DNA of 64,000 nt from Haematobia irritans. Its lineage: Eukaryota; Arthropoda; Insecta; Diptera; Muscidae. Location: the NCBI RefSeq assembly GCF_050003625.1, contig NC_134398.1, forward strand, positions 98,024,583 through 98,088,582. Direction: 5' to 3'. The notes beneath the pieces are model-generated. The model saw only the letters and a program-made list of their open reading frames with translations, was not told where the DNA came from and made no database searches. Of the stretch, positions 34,566 through 47,335 are shown piece by piece (position 1 is the stretch's first letter; each line of letters opens with the position of its first letter). A program made the position numbers and the translations under genes.

Positions 34566-36984
34566 AAAACAGTGAACCCTTTTCCATTGCAAAATGAACT
34601 AAACTGTAGTAATATTGACCATGATTTAGCCCTTAAGATTTTGTTCAACTTGTCTAGTTTATAATTCTCTTAAATTGTAGTTCATCTATAACATTGTATT
34701 TTAGTTCATTTTTACAACACAATAAGATTTATATACCCCTACCAAGTTAAGAAGTCAGTATTATTTTGGTTTACTTGATTATTTTAGGGAAACCTGCTAA
34801 TAAAAATTGGTTATCAGTCTCTTTAAAATCTCGACGACTAAACTATTTTTAAATCAATCATTCCACAGTACAGAGAAATTAAATAATTAAAGGAACAACA
34901 AACCGTTTTACTATTATGAAAATTTTCATACGTTAAAATTAAACTTTCTTTAAGCAAAATTACTTTTTTATAAAAACTTATAATGAAAGTTATTAATACA
35001 ATGTTTTTGTGAATAAAAATTATGACCACGTGGAACAAGAAAGTAGTTCATTTGAACTCGCTGTTTGGAAATTTTGACTTATCCGTTTTTTATTCATCGT
35101 AGGTAAAATGTTCACATATCTTGCTGAAAAAATGGAAGCAATAATGCAAATTGTTAAAAATGAACACCATGTAATAAAATATAATTTTTTAATTCTTTAT
35201 TTTAGCTTGTAACTTACCATATGTGGGGGCGTTTTATCAAATGGTGTAAGGAATTCAACTTTTATTTGGAAATCGTATCTCATAAAATTTGTACCTGAAA
35301 CAATTAGAGAAATAATGAAGTATTCTATATAAACTCATAAAACTGTGTTGTTATCGAAGGAGTACTAAAATTTTTTTCAAATTTTTAAGGGGTCTCCAAA
35401 AAAATTGATTAAAGAAATACTAAAATAAGGTATAAAAAACCTGTAATTTTGAAGATAAAAAGGTCATAAAAACGTAAATATTCGAGTTGAAGGAAAGCCA
35501 AATTATAAAAGAAAACTTACCAATTCTCTATTTTTTTAATTTGTTCGAACCCATCTGGAGTTTCTCTGAAATTAAATATTTCTTTTACAACAAAGAAAAA
35601 CATTAAACTAGTTTCCAAAAATATTAATTAACAAATAATAATATACATAAAAAATATTATTTTTAAAAGAAAGCCATATTAAAAGAACAATACTTACCAA
35701 TTTATGACTAAACTATACGCTGAGATATAACAAACATTTCCAAATTCATCTGGAATTGAATATTAATTTTTTACATTGAATAATAAAAATATCAATACTC
35801 TTTCAATTTCAACATATTTTCCTAAATATTCTTCATAACTTTTCTCTAAACTACCGATTAAATATTAATAACTTTCGTTTAAAAGGTTTAATAAACAAAC
35901 ACCAATATATGTCTCAAAATTCCAAAATATTCCATGCCTTTATATTCCCCTGTTGGATATTAAAAGATGCAACAGCCCACGCCAACGCCAACTATACAAC
36001 TGAAGCATGCCAAACAAAACCAAGCAAAGCCAAAACATTCATACAACAACAAAAACACATGTGCCTTTATTGACAACAACACCTCATCCAGCCAAATAAA
36101 CCATCCACGAATAACAAACACACACACAAACCACTAAATGAACAAAAATAAAAACAACCCCACGCTCATGTATACACAACAAAACTCAAGTAACATCATC
36201 TTTACATTAATCACATTCCACTGTGCCGATAAAGATCTCTGTACTATGCATTAGTTCATCGCATCTGCTGACAATTTACTCTAAGAAAACTATTCGTAAA
36301 GGCACACCAGTTTATGAACGATGAAACGTTTAACTTAAAATTTGCAAAAACTTCATGAAATGTTATCTACCATTATCGACGAAAATGTCTATAAATTTAA
36401 TTACATGTGAACTAAAAATATTTCATTGGGAAATTTTTTACCAACAATTATTAACCATAGGAATTGTCAGTAAGAAATTGCTATCCACTTTCAAGTTCAT
36501 TTTTCGTAAAAAAATATTTTCTCATACAAAAAAATCTTATAGTAAATTGCACTTATTTTTTAGAAAGTACTTTACATTTCACAAGTAGTTTTATAGCATG
36601 ACAAACGACTTTTTAACTACCAGTTAAGAAATTTTTAAAGGAAATTTCCATCGTATTTTGTAGGCCATGAACTAAACGATTGCTACTTAGAATTTGTAAA
36701 ATTTCCTGTCGAGTAGTTAATTTTCGTTGAAGATACGAAAAATTAACTAAAATTCTGGAAAATTCTTGTAATAAATTATTGTAAAAATCTTCTTAAATTT
36801 ACGAGACACTTTTTTTTTCTGTGTAGGCCATGAACTAAACGATTGCTACTTAGAATTTGTAAAATTTCCTTTCGAGTAGTTAATTTTCGTTGAAGATACG
36901 AAAAATGAACTAAAATTCTGGAAAATTCTTGTAATAAATTATTGTAAAAATCTTCTTAAATTTACGAGACACTTTTTTTCTGTG
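34566..36984 (-). mobile_element. Family S copy III
   Basis: Same orientation as copy II. The first bases of the CACTG end are altered; the other end is TTTTTTTCTGTG followed by TA. Donor-like sites on the minus strand lie near 35212, 35516 and 35697, with acceptor-like sites near 35125, 35295, 35562 and 35748. It has fewer units than copy II. The terminal segment is tandemly doubled (about 36660-36818 and 36825-36984). It supplies empty sites for mariner M3, the 795-bp element and Helentron D. Confidence 0.75.
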
Positions 36985-37138
36985 TAGAGTTTATTTTGCG
37001 TACTAATTTGGTAGTTTGCAATAAGGGAGATTACCCAACCTTTTTTATTTGTATATATTCTGATTATTGTAAAATGTATTATATATCCATTACAATATTT
37101 GGCCCAGCGCCACAAGGCATTATTGGGCTAGTTGGCTA
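36985..37138. other. Spacer between family S copies III and IV
   Basis: About 150 bases without recognised features. A word such as TTTGGCCCAGCGCCACAAGG stands out as less A+T-rich than its surroundings. Confidence 0.4.
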
Positions 37139-37667
37139 CACTGAAAAAACAGTGAACCATTTTCCATTGAAAATTAACTAAACTGTAGTAATATTGACCA
37201 TGATTTAGCCCTTAAGATTTTTTTCAACTTGTCTAGTTTATAATTCTCTTAAATTTTAGTTCATCTATAACATTGTATTTTAGTTCATTTTTACAACACC
37301 ATAAGATTTATATACCCCTACCAAGTTAAAAAGTCAGTATTATTTTGGTTTACTTGCTTATTTTTTGGAAAACCCGATAATAAAAATTGGTTAACAGTCT
37401 CTTTAAAATGTCGACGACTAAACTATTTTTAAATCAATCATTCCACAGTACAGAGAAATTAAATAATTAAAGGAACAACAAACCGTTTTACTATTATGAA
37501 AATTTCCATACATTAAAATTAAACTTTCTTTAAGCAAAAGTACTTAAAATTAAACTTATAATGAATGTTCTTAATACAATGTTTTTTGTGAATAAAAATT
37601 ATGACCACGTGGAACAGAGAGTAGTTCATTTGAACTCGCTGTTTGGACATTTTGACTTATCCTTTTT

Positions 37668-38953
37668 ATGCCCACCACCATAGAATGGTGACGGGGTATA
37701 ATAAGTTTGTCATTCCGTTTGTAACGCATCGAAATATCGATTTCCGACTATATAAAGTATATATATTCTTGATCAGGAAGAAATTCTAAGACGATATAAG
37801 CATGTCCGTCTGTCCGTCTGTCTGTCTGTCTGGCTGTCTGTTGTAATCACGCTACAGCATTCAATAATGGAGCTATCGTCCTGAAATTTGGCACAGAATC
37901 GTCTTTTGTCTGCGCGCAGGTCAAGTTCGAAGATGGGCTATATCGGGCCATGTTTTGGTATAGCCCCCATATAAACCGACCTCCCGATTTGGGGTCTTTC
38001 GCTTATAGAAACCGTAGTTTTCATCCAATTTGCGCGAAATTGAAAATCTAGAGATATTTTGGGACCTTGAAGAGGTGTGCCAAAAATGGTGAGTGTCGGT
38101 CCATGTTTTGGTATAGCCCCCATATAAACCGACCTCCCGATTCGGGGTCTTTCGCTTATAGAAACCGTAGTTTTCATCCAATTTGCGCGAAATTGAAAAT
38201 CTAGAGGTATTTTGGGACCTTGAAGAGGTGTGCCAAAAATGGTGAGTGTCGGTCCATGTTTTGGTATAGCCCCCATATAAACCGACCTCCCGATTTTACT
38301 TCTTGGGCTTATAGAAACCGTAGTTTTTATTATTTGCCTGAAATTGGAAATCTAGAGGTATTTTTGGGCCATAAAGAGGTGTGCCGAAAACGGTTAGTAT
38401 CGGTCGGTATTTTAGTATAGCCCCCATAAGAACGATTTCCCGATTTAACTCCTTAGGTTTCTAGAAACCGTAGTTTTTATCCGATTTGCCTGAAATTGTA
38501 AATATTCTCGTATTTAAGGCTCACAAAAACGTGTATCGGATTAAGTTTTTATCGGTCCATTTGGTAATGCCTCCATATAGACCAATTTCACTTCTTGTGA
38601 GTATAGAAGGCGCACTGATCATGAAAATTGCTTGAAACTCAATGTAAAATTTCCAGATTTTATTTTTCGGGTGAAAATCTACAGATTTAAAATTTCAAAT
38701 CAAGACGTTATTTTATAATTTTCTTGCACACTTACAAGAGATGTTAATGATTCCTCTAAAACTCAAACAAAAATGGTTCTTATAAATCCAGAATCTGATA
38801 TAGTCCTCATAGGTGAAATCTTTAAATGTATCTTCGGGAAGTGTCCTCAAGTCCTCAAGCCCTCCTGAAATTTCAAAGGAAATCCTAATATTTGGTTCAT
38901 GGTGGTGGGCATTTAAGATTCGGCCCGGCCGAACTTACTTCTGTATATACTTG
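37668..38953 (+). mobile_element. Helentron-like element D
   Basis: It starts ATGCCCACCACCATAGAATG after a T-run, has the core GTCCGTCTGTCTGTCTG (about 37803-37840) and about 135-bp tandem units (TAGCCCCCATATAAACCGAC). It ends at the hairpin TTCGGCCCGGCCGAA (38919-38933) plus TATATACTTG. The intact T-run target is visible in family S copy III near 35085. Confidence 0.85.
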
Positions 38954-39373
38954 TTTTATTCATCGTAGGTAATTTTTTCACATATCTTGCTGGAAAAAAA
39001 TGGAAGCAATAATGAAAATTGTTAAAAATTAACACCATGCAATGAAATATATATTTTTTAATTCATCATTTTAGCTTGCCATATTTGGGGGCATTTTATC
39101 AAATGGTGTAAGGAATTCAACTTTTCTTTGGAAAACGTATCTCATAAAATTTGTACCTGAAACAATTAGAGAAATAATGAAGTATTCTATATAAACTCAT
39201 AAAACTGTGTTGTTATCGATGTGAAGGATATAATAAAATAAATATTCTAGTTGAAAGAAAGCCAAAGTTTTAATATAAAACTTACCAATTCTCTATTAAA
39301 TTGTACGCTGAGGGGAAATATAAAAAGTTGTCCAAATTTATTTGGGTTACTCTGAAATTAAATAGTTATTTTT

Positions 39374-40551
39374 ATACCCTTCACCACTACTGTGGTACAG
39401 GGTATAATAAGTTTGTGCATTTGTATGTAACGCCAAGAAGGAGTAATCATAGACCAACCTTTTAGTATACGGATCGGATTACAATTAAATTCTGAGTCGA
39501 TTTAGCGATGTGCGTCTGTCTGTCTGTTGATGTATTTTTGTGTGCAAAGTACAGCTCGCAGTTTTAGTCAGATTGTCCCAAAATTTGGTATAGGGTCCTG
39601 TTTCGGCTCAAAGACGATCCCTATTGAGTTTGGAAAAAACGGTTCAGATTTAGATATAGCTGCCATATATACTTTTCACCGATCTGGTCATAATTGGCGT
39701 GTATATCAAACGATCTTCCTCAAATTCCGTACATCCGAATATATTATGAGTCTCGAAAAACTTGCAAAATCGGTTCAGACTTAGATATAGCTCCCATATA
39801 TAGCTTTCGCCCGATTTACACTCATTTGCCCACAGAGGCCAATTTTTTGCTCCGATTTAGTTGAAATTTTGCATAGGGAGTAGAATTAGCATTGTAACTA
39901 TGCGTGCCAAGTTTGGTTGAAATCGGTTCGGATTTGGATATATCTCCCATATATAGCTTTCGCCCGATTTACACTCATATGACCACAGAGGCCAATTTTT
40001 AATTCCGATTTAGTTGAAATTTTGCACAGGGAGTAGAATTAGCATTGTAGCTATGCGTGCCAAATTTGGTTGACATCGGTTCAGATTTAGATATAGCTCC
40101 CATATATATGTTTTTCTGATTTCGACAAAAATGGTCAAAATACCAACATTTTCCTTGTTAAATCGCCACTGCTTAGTCGAAAAGTTGTAAAAATGACTCT
40201 AATTTTCCTAAACTTCTAATACATATATATCGAACGATAAATCATAAATAAACTTTTGCGAAGTTTCCTTAAAATTGCTTCAGATTTAAATGTTTCCCAT
40301 ATTGTTTTACTAAAATTGTGTTCCACCCTAGTGCATTAGCCAACTTAAATTTTGAGTCTATAGATTTTGTAGAAGTCTATCAAATTCTGCCCAAATCGAG
40401 TGATATTTAAATGTATGTTTTTGGGACAAACCTTTATATATAGCACCCAACACATTTGACAGATGTGATATGGTATCGAAAATGTAGATCTACAAAGTGG
40501 TGCAGGGTATAATATAGTCGGCGCCGCCCGACTTTAGACTTTCCTTGCTTG
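39374..40551 (+). mobile_element. Helentron-like element E (second subtype)
   Basis: It starts TATACCCTTCACCACTACTG, has a short GTCTGTCTGTTG core near 39515, then units with CGGTTCAGATTTAGATATAG. It ends with the stem AGTCGGCGCCGCCCGACT and TTTCCTTGCTTG. It sits in a T-run of family S copy IV. Confidence 0.85.
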
Positions 40552-42169
40552 TTTACATTAAATAAAATTATTAAATAGGTTTCCAAAAAATCGAATGAAA
40601 AAAAAATAATAATATGTATAAAAAACCAAATATTGGTAAAAGAAATACTAAAATAAGGTATTAAAAACCTGTAATTTTGATGATTAAAAGGTAAATATTC
40701 TGGTTGAAAGAAAGCCAATTTGTAAAAGAAAACTTACCAATTCTCTATTTTTTAAATTTGTTCGAATCGATCTGGAGTTGCTCTGAAATTAAATATTGCT
40801 TTTACAACAAAGAAAAACATTAAACTGGTATTCAAAAAAGTTAATTAACAAATAATAATTAACATAAAAAATATTATTTTTAAAAGAAAGCCATATTAAA
40901 AAAAATACTTACCAATTTGTGACTAAACTATACGCTGAGATATAACAAAAATGTTCCAAATTCATCTGGAATTGAATATTAATTTTTTACATTGAATAAT
41001 AAAAATTGCAATACACTTTCAACATATTCTCCTAAATATTCTTAATAACTGTTTTCTAAGTTACCGATAATATATTAATAACTTTCATTTAAAAGGTTTA
41101 ATAAACAAACACCAATATATGTCTCAAAAATCCAAAATATTCCATGCCTTTATATTCCCTTGTTGCATACCTGCTTAAAAGATGCAACAACCCACGCCAA
41201 CTATACAACTGAAGCATGCCAAACAAAACCAAGCAAACCCCAAACCATTCCTACAACAACAAATACACATGTGCCTTTATTGAAAACAACACCTCATACA
41301 GCCAAATAAACCATCCGCGTATGACAAACACACACACAAACCACTAAATGAACAAAAATAAAAACAACCTCACGCTCAGCTCTCGCTACCATTTCTCATT
41401 AATGCATTACTCTCACTCAAACAAAACTCAAGTAACATCATATTTACATTAATCACATTCCACTATGCCGATAAAGATCTCTGTACTATGCGTTAGTTCA
41501 TCGCATCTGCTGACAATTTATTCTAAGAATAATATTCGTAAAGGCACACCAGTTTATGAACGATGAAACGTTTTACTTAAAATGTGCAAAAACTTCATGA
41601 AATGTTATCTACCATTTTTGACGAAAATGTCTATAAATTTAATTACATGTGAACTAAAAATATTTCATTGGGTAATTTTCTACCAACAATTATTAACTAC
41701 AGGAATTGTCAGTAAGAAATTGCTATCCACTTTCAAGTTCATTTTTCGTAAAAAAATATTTTCTCATACAAAAAAATCTTATAGTAAATTGCACTTATTT
41801 TTTAGAAAGTACTTTACATTTCACAAGTAGTTTTATAGCATGACAAACGAATTTTTAACTACCAGTTAAGAAATATTTTAAGGAAATTTCCATCGTATTT
41901 TGTAGGCCATGAACTAAACGATTGCTACTAAGAATTTGTAAAATTTCCTTTCGAGTAGTTAATTTTCGTTGAAGATACGAAAAATGAACTAAAATTCTGG
42001 ACAATTCTTGTAATAAATTATTGTAAAAATCTTCTTAAATTTACAAGACACTTTTTTTCTGTGTAAAAAAAATCATGATTGTACAAAAGTTTGCAATAGT
42101 AATTCACATTAAACTACCTTCAATTAAACTACCTTAATTTAATGTAAAGTGTTTCAACTGTGTCGAGAA

Positions 42170-42505
42170 TATAATTTTTGCATGATCTTTTGAATACTCG
42201 CATGTGCTTTTATTTCAGGAGGAAGATTATTGCAAGCATTTGCTGCAATAAAATCAATTCGTTGCTTGGTCCTTTCTAGTCTACAAAGCGGTACTCTCAA
42301 ATTTCCAATATCCTTCACACACTTGAAAACATAGACGAAAAGCCCTTACGTATGCAGTCCATTTAATGGCAATACTGAACTCGCAAATTCTTTGAATAAT
42401 ATTAATGTTAAAAAGTTATGTGCGAGATTAAAAACAAATTTCTGTGCTTTATTCTGCATTCTTTGTAAATTTTTCAGATTTTGATTAGAATTATTATAAG
42501 CGTAT
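42170..42505 (-). pseudogene. Non-LTR reverse transcriptase C-terminal fragment
   Basis: On the minus strand it reads NLQRMQNKAQKFVFNLAH, then (another frame) NLRVPLCRLERTKQRIDFIA and NNLPPEIK. This matches the usual C-terminal pattern of CR1/Jockey-type RTs (…RIDFIA..A.N.LP..I). One frameshift. 42064-42169 holds nothing recognised. Confidence 0.65.
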
Positions 42506-42512
42506 ACGAAGG

Positions 42513-42612
42513 AAAAAGACTTTTTAATATGTTTGGGTGTAAAAATTATATGTTTGGAACTCAATTTTTTTTAACACAATATTTTTAAGTGCAAGCATAT
42601 AATATTCTATTC
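42513..42612 (-). mobile_element. T-family end fragment
   Basis: Contains TATGTTTGGGTGTAAAAATT and TTTGGAACTCAATTTTTT, the inverse of 20345-20430. It joins the non-LTR fragment to the start of the LOA element. Confidence 0.5.
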
Positions 42613-42639
42613 AACCGTCGAACGGAACGTACGTGTACG

Positions 42640-43566
42640 ATTCCTTAAAATGGGCTCAAGGAATCCTTGAGACTGGAAAAAGGGAACGATCGCCGGAGCT
42701 GCCATCCTCCAAAAGGGATCAAAGATCGTTTGCCTCAGTTGCTAAAGACAGCCCTGTGATGGCTATGATTAATAAAGGAGCATTTGAAGGTATATTTCCA
42801 AAGCAAAAATGGGGGAAATTGAGAATGCTCTGTCTGTCGTCTACTCACAGGTACTGGAAAAGTTTCCCGGCCCAGATCCTCGACACCAAGAGGCTGGTTG
42901 GTATCATGGACGATTTAGGCTAGTCGCATTTGAGGACCAGAGGTCTATAGAATGTTTTAAAGCTGCTCTGATACTAATTGGTGAAGTTTGGGAAGGAGCT
43001 GCTCTAGAGTTAGTCGAGAAGACATACCGGCTAGACCTATAGCACACGCGCGGATACCTGCAAACCCTTCTGACTCTGAATCTATTTTAAATAGGCTGAA
43101 ACGATGCAATCCAGATCTTCCATGAGCTGATTGGAAGGTTGGCCGTTTGGATGAAGTGGATGGACCAAGGCGGCATGCAGTGTTTATATTGAACACTCAG
43201 TTTTTGCCACATCTAGCAAAGTCTCAGGGCCGTGTATGTTATGGCTTTCATTATATCCAAATGAAGGTATATAAAAACGATCAGCTAAAGGATTCAGAAA
43301 TGGACAAGCCTCTGTCTGAATCAGAAGTAAGCGGATCTTCTTGCGAAGTCGAGGGAGATATCAAAGTTGAAGACATGGATAGATACCGTATGCGTGAGGA
43401 GGTTTCTACTGCCTCAGAACTCACCAAAGTTGAACCTATGGTTATTGCGAGAGTCACCGAGATCTCTGAAGAGGACATTCTTGATGACTCGATTGAAGCG
43501 GCTGATGTGACGGTTGTTGAAAATCTCGATGGTCCTACGGATCCTCCAGATAAATTTTCATCATAG
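42640..43566 (+). pseudogene. LOA ORF1
   Basis: Split over three frames: a basic Ser-rich start (about 42640-42800), RLVAFEDQRSIECFKAALIL followed by GEVWEGAALELVE (about 42905-43020), and an acidic C-terminal part with SESEVSGSSCEVEGDIKVED (to 43566). The middle segment looks like the RNA-binding-type domain common in ORF1 of these fly elements; this is inferred. There are no CCHC knuckles. Frameshifts at about 42815 and 43040 and a stop near 43043 make it non-functional. Confidence 0.6.
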
Positions 43567-43575
43567 TAAGGCTGC

Positions 43576-45328
43576 ATGTGCTGCCTTAAAAGTTCTCCTG
43601 ATGAAATTTTCAAATTTGATGTTCATACCACCAATAGGTATAGGGAATCGTTCAATATGATGATACCGGAAATTAACGGGATAAATATGAGAAATGTGCA
43701 AGATATCGAACACGCAGTGGAGCAGATTACTAAGGCCTTCAACATCTCACTGAAAGCTGCATGCCCTAGAGGGAAGCCAAGGGGGAAAACTCGACCACCA
43801 TGGTGGTTTACGGAATTAAGTAATATGAGGAAATCCTGCAGGAAACACTTTAACAAGGCAAAGTCCACTAGAGCCCCTGAGGATTGGGACGCTTACAAGA
43901 AGAATCTGAGAGGATACAAGCGAGAACTGAGAAATGCTCAGCATAACTCTTGGAATGATTACTGCAGCAGTATTGAGAATACGTCCGAGGCTTCCAGACT
44001 ACGGAAGGTTCCAGCTTCCACCACCTCCGCTCCAGGTTTCATTAAAACACCGGAGGGCAATTGGATAACGTCCAGTGAGGAGACGCTGGAGGTACTATTG
44101 GACACAAATCAGACGGTTGAACCAGGTTCTGGCGGTGCCACAGTGACTCAGCGGTCGTTTCCTGTCGAGGAAATTGTATCGGAATCTAGAATAAGATGGG
44201 CGTTAAATAGCTTTGGACCATTCAAATCCCCGGACTTGATGGAATTACTCCGGCGGAGTTACAAGCAGTAACTGACAAAATTATCCCCTGGTTGTCGGCG
44301 ATATATAAAGGATGTATCAACTTATCATATATCCCAGGAAAGTGGAGGGAAACAAAAGTCGTTTTCATACCTAAAGCGGGAAAAGCCTCTCACTCGAGGG
44401 CGAAGGATTTCCGACCAATCAGCTTATCCTCATTCCTACTTAAGACTCTGGGGAGGATGATAGATATTTATGTTAGAACTAGCATCGATTCAAGTTTGTT
44501 CTCGAAACGACAGCATGCATACTCGAAGGGCAGATCTACTGAGACCGCATTACATGAACTAGTCAATAATGTCCATCCGAGCTCGATATTAAATGGACTG
44601 ACAACTCTGAATGTTGATCCATGTGTACTTAGGCTGTTAGACGAACTTCTAATGAAGAGACGTATTTCAGCCACACTAGGACAAGCAAACATACAAAGGT
44701 ATGTGAACTAAGGCACGTCCCAAGGAGGAGTTCTATCACATCTTCTTTGGAATGTTGCTATAAATAACCTTCTGGTTACCCTAGAAAAGAAAGGATAAAA
44801 GTGGTGGCATACGCAGATGATGTGGCTCTAGCAGTCAGGGGAAAATTCCCATCCACAATCAGAGATATTATTCAGAGGGCCCTCCGGATGACGGAGAAAT
44901 GGGCGAAAGACAATGGTCTTGGGGTAAATCCTTTAAAGACAGAACTAGTCATGTACTGTAAAGATCGCAAAACTCCCACGGTTAGGCCCATTTCCTTAGG
45001 GGGTATTGAAATTCCCTTTGGTGAGTGTGCAAAATACCTTGGCGTTATTTTGGACAGGAAGCTGAACTTTAAGCTTATTATTGAAGAAAGGGCGAGAAAA
45101 GCAACGGTAGATTTGTACTCGTGCAAAAAGGCAATAGGAAAAAAGTTGGGACTACAACCAAAAATTGTGCATTGGCTATACACGGCAGTGGTTAGACCTA
45201 TAATGCTATATGGTGTTGTAGTCTGGTGGTCGGCACTTCACCAGCCAACAAGTTTAGACAAAGTTCAGCGTATGGCGTGTTTGTGTATCTCAGGCGCATT
45301 CAGCAAGACAGGAACAAATTCCCTTTAA
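43576..45328 (+). pseudogene. LOA ORF2: RT without endonuclease and without motif A
   Basis: It starts directly in the linker normally behind the endonuclease (WWFTELSNMRKSCRKHFNKA), so the endonuclease is deleted. RT pieces follow: RWALNSFGPFKSPD, VVFIPKAGK, AKDFRPISLSSFLLKTL, YSKGRSTETALHELV. At about 44567 the frame jumps to VHPSSILNGL, and the expected motif A with the first catalytic Asp is missing. VVAYADDVALAV (motif C) is at 44802-44840. There are stops at 44271 and 44711, and frameshifts near 44230, 44800 and 45328. Confidence 0.85.
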
Positions 45329-45332
45329 TGTC

Positions 45333-46340
45333 ATGCTGCATCTATTGCCTTTAGACATTTTGGTCAAACAGTCAGCTGCAACAACGGCTGTGCGGTTGCG
45401 CGAGCTATCGCTGTGGTCGGAAAAAAGTTACGGTCACAGTTCGGTCCTCAAAATAATGCCAGATGTGCCTAACGTAGTGGATTACACTTTGGCGAGTCCA
45501 CTTTTCGACAAAAAGTTTGAGACTCTAATCCCCAACAGTGAGGCGTGGTGCACACAGACCCCGGGGAATACAGAATATATAGATTTCTGCACTGATGGCT
45601 CCAAATTGGATGGACAATTGGGTTTCGGAGTATATTCTAATGATCTGGAACTTCGAATAGCGAAAAGATTACCTAATCACTGTAGTGTTTTTCAGGCTGA
45701 AATATTAGCAATAAGAGAGGTGGCGAATTGGCTGAGAAGTAATGTTCCATAAAATGTGGGCATTAATATATACTCAGACAGTCAACCTGCAATAAAATCC
45801 TTGGACTCTGTGTTCCTCAACTCGAAAACGGCCATCGACTGCCGCAAATCTCTCAATGAGATGGCTGAGCAGTACAATATTCACCTAATATGGCTGTCTG
45901 GCCATAGGAACATACCGGGGAACTGCGAAGCGGATGAGTTGGCAAGGCTAGGGACTACCTTACATATTCCAGGGGAACTTGAATCTGTTGGTATGCCCCT
46001 GGCTACCTGCGAGCTCATGCTGCGTGAAAAGGCTGTTATGATGGCAAATGTTCGATGGGAGAATTGCAAGGGCTGTAACGACACCAAGCAAATAGGGTCC
46101 CATATAAACTTAAACCACACACTAGATATGCTAGTGTTCTCGAGACGTCAGATATCACTCCTGATATCTGCCATAACGGGTCGCTGCCTGATAGGCGATT
46201 TTGCAAAGACTATAGGCGCGAAGTATAATGACTATTGTATGAGATGTCATGATGTGGAGGAAAAGGAATCAATTAAACACCTCTTATGTGAGTGTCCTGC
46301 AATTTTGTGTAAAGCGCAAGCAACTTTTAGGAGCATATAG
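45333..46340 (+). pseudogene. LOA ORF2: RNase H and C-terminal domain
   Basis: Contains FCTDGSKLDGQLGFGVYS (first Asp), VFQAEILAI (Glu), IYSDSQPAIKSL (Asp) and LSGHRNIPGNCEADELAR (His...Asp), the four-part RNase H signature. Behind it a C-terminal zinc-knuckle-like stretch, CMRCHDVEEKESIKHLLCEC, is normal for LOA/I-type ORF2. A stop at 45750 sits between the Glu and second Asp motifs. Confidence 0.9.
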
Positions 46341-46550
46341 GTTCAGATTACTGGCGGATCTGGAAAACGTTAACTTAAGCAGTCTGCTAATGTTTTTGGT
46401 TGGTTCAACAAAGAAAAATAATCAAGAAGGTTCAGCGGTTAAAACTAGAAGTGTAATAGGTACTTTTAGTTAATGTGGTATCACAATGGACTGAATAGTC
46501 TAAGTGAGCCTGAATCCTAATCGGGCTGCCACTTTAACCTAACCTAATAT

Positions 46551-46815
46551 ATGTACATAATAATAAGTTTTAACAATCAAATAATATACTGCTAACTTTG
46601 CTGCCGCTCTCTAGCCAATCGTTCTGTCAACACTGTTGACAGTTTTACATTGTAAGAACCATAATTCCTCTTGCACATATCAAACATACAGTTAGTCTTA
46701 AGATCAGCGATTAATAAACAACATCGAAAAACTTTAAAACTCGTTTTGTTAATTTCTCTTAATGGAGAGCTGAGGGTCTAAAATTCCTCCTACATAAAAA
46801 ATAAATTCCTCCTAC
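46551..46815 (+). repeat. Ty3/gypsy 5' LTR (limits approximate)
   Basis: The sequence before the primer-binding site. AATAAA lies at 46712-46717, and the word AAATTCCTCCTACATAA occurs twice at the 3' side (about 46771 and 46801). TGGCGCAGTC directly behind it is the usual primer-binding site of 17.6/297-type gypsy elements. No 3' LTR is in the window, so the start cannot be checked. Confidence 0.65.
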
Positions 46816-46817
46816 AT

Positions 46818-46830
46818 AACTGGCGCAGTC
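46818..46830 (+). promoter_or_regulatory. tRNA primer-binding site of the gypsy element
   Basis: TGGCGCAGTC two bases or so behind the LTR end. It matches the primer site used by many insect gypsy-group elements (tRNA-Ser type). Confidence 0.75.
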
Positions 46831-47335
46831 AATAAAGCTTAATTCTAAAGAATTTAAGCCAACGAACACTGAGTTTCCAAAACAAAAGATACATATTCTA
46901 AACCAAGAAAGGAAATAAATAAATAACATGAACATTTAAGAACATACATTTGAACAAAACAATTCTTGAACATTGAAATTTTAAAACAAATGAATTAAAA
47001 ACTACTTCAAAAACTTATTTATAAAACAAATAATAGTATTTGTTAAAACAAATAAAATAGACTACCTTATACCGAGTATCGCTATTTATGTGCTGATAGT
47101 ACCAACTGTTATACAATAGTGTGACTTTGCTTGAAAATGTGTTATACATATCGTGAAAAAAATTACAACTACAACAACCTTGATAGTCTTTCGTAGATGA
47201 CACCACCCTAAGAAAAAATATGTTTTTGAATCAATACAATACAGAGTACAGTTACGTCGATCTTAAAGACAATAAGTAAATTTATAATTGAATCAAAGAC
47301 AAAACGCATTCGACGAGAATAGAAACCTTGACGAA

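Larger units (their letters stand above)
37139..42063 (-). mobile_element. Family S copy IV with two Helentron-like insertions
   Basis: It begins CACTGAAAAAACAGTGAACC and ends TTTTTTTCTGTG, with TA on both sides. Removing the insertions at 37668-38953 and 39374-40551 restores an order colinear with copy III. Donor-like sites (minus strand) lie near 39283, 40736 and 40910. The donor near 39075 is lost by a small deletion. Confidence 0.75.
42613..46550 (+). mobile_element. LOA-clade non-LTR retrotransposon, defective
   Basis: About 3.9 kb: ORF1 (42640-43566), ORF2 remnant (43576-46340) with RT and RNase H, and a 3' end GGTATCACAATGGACTGAAT … TAACCTAACCTAA. RNase H behind a LOA-type RT (KDFRPISLSSFLLKT) argues for the LOA group. 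Three small SINE-like features of its 3' end are discussed under findings. It ends beside the gypsy LTR. Confidence 0.85.
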
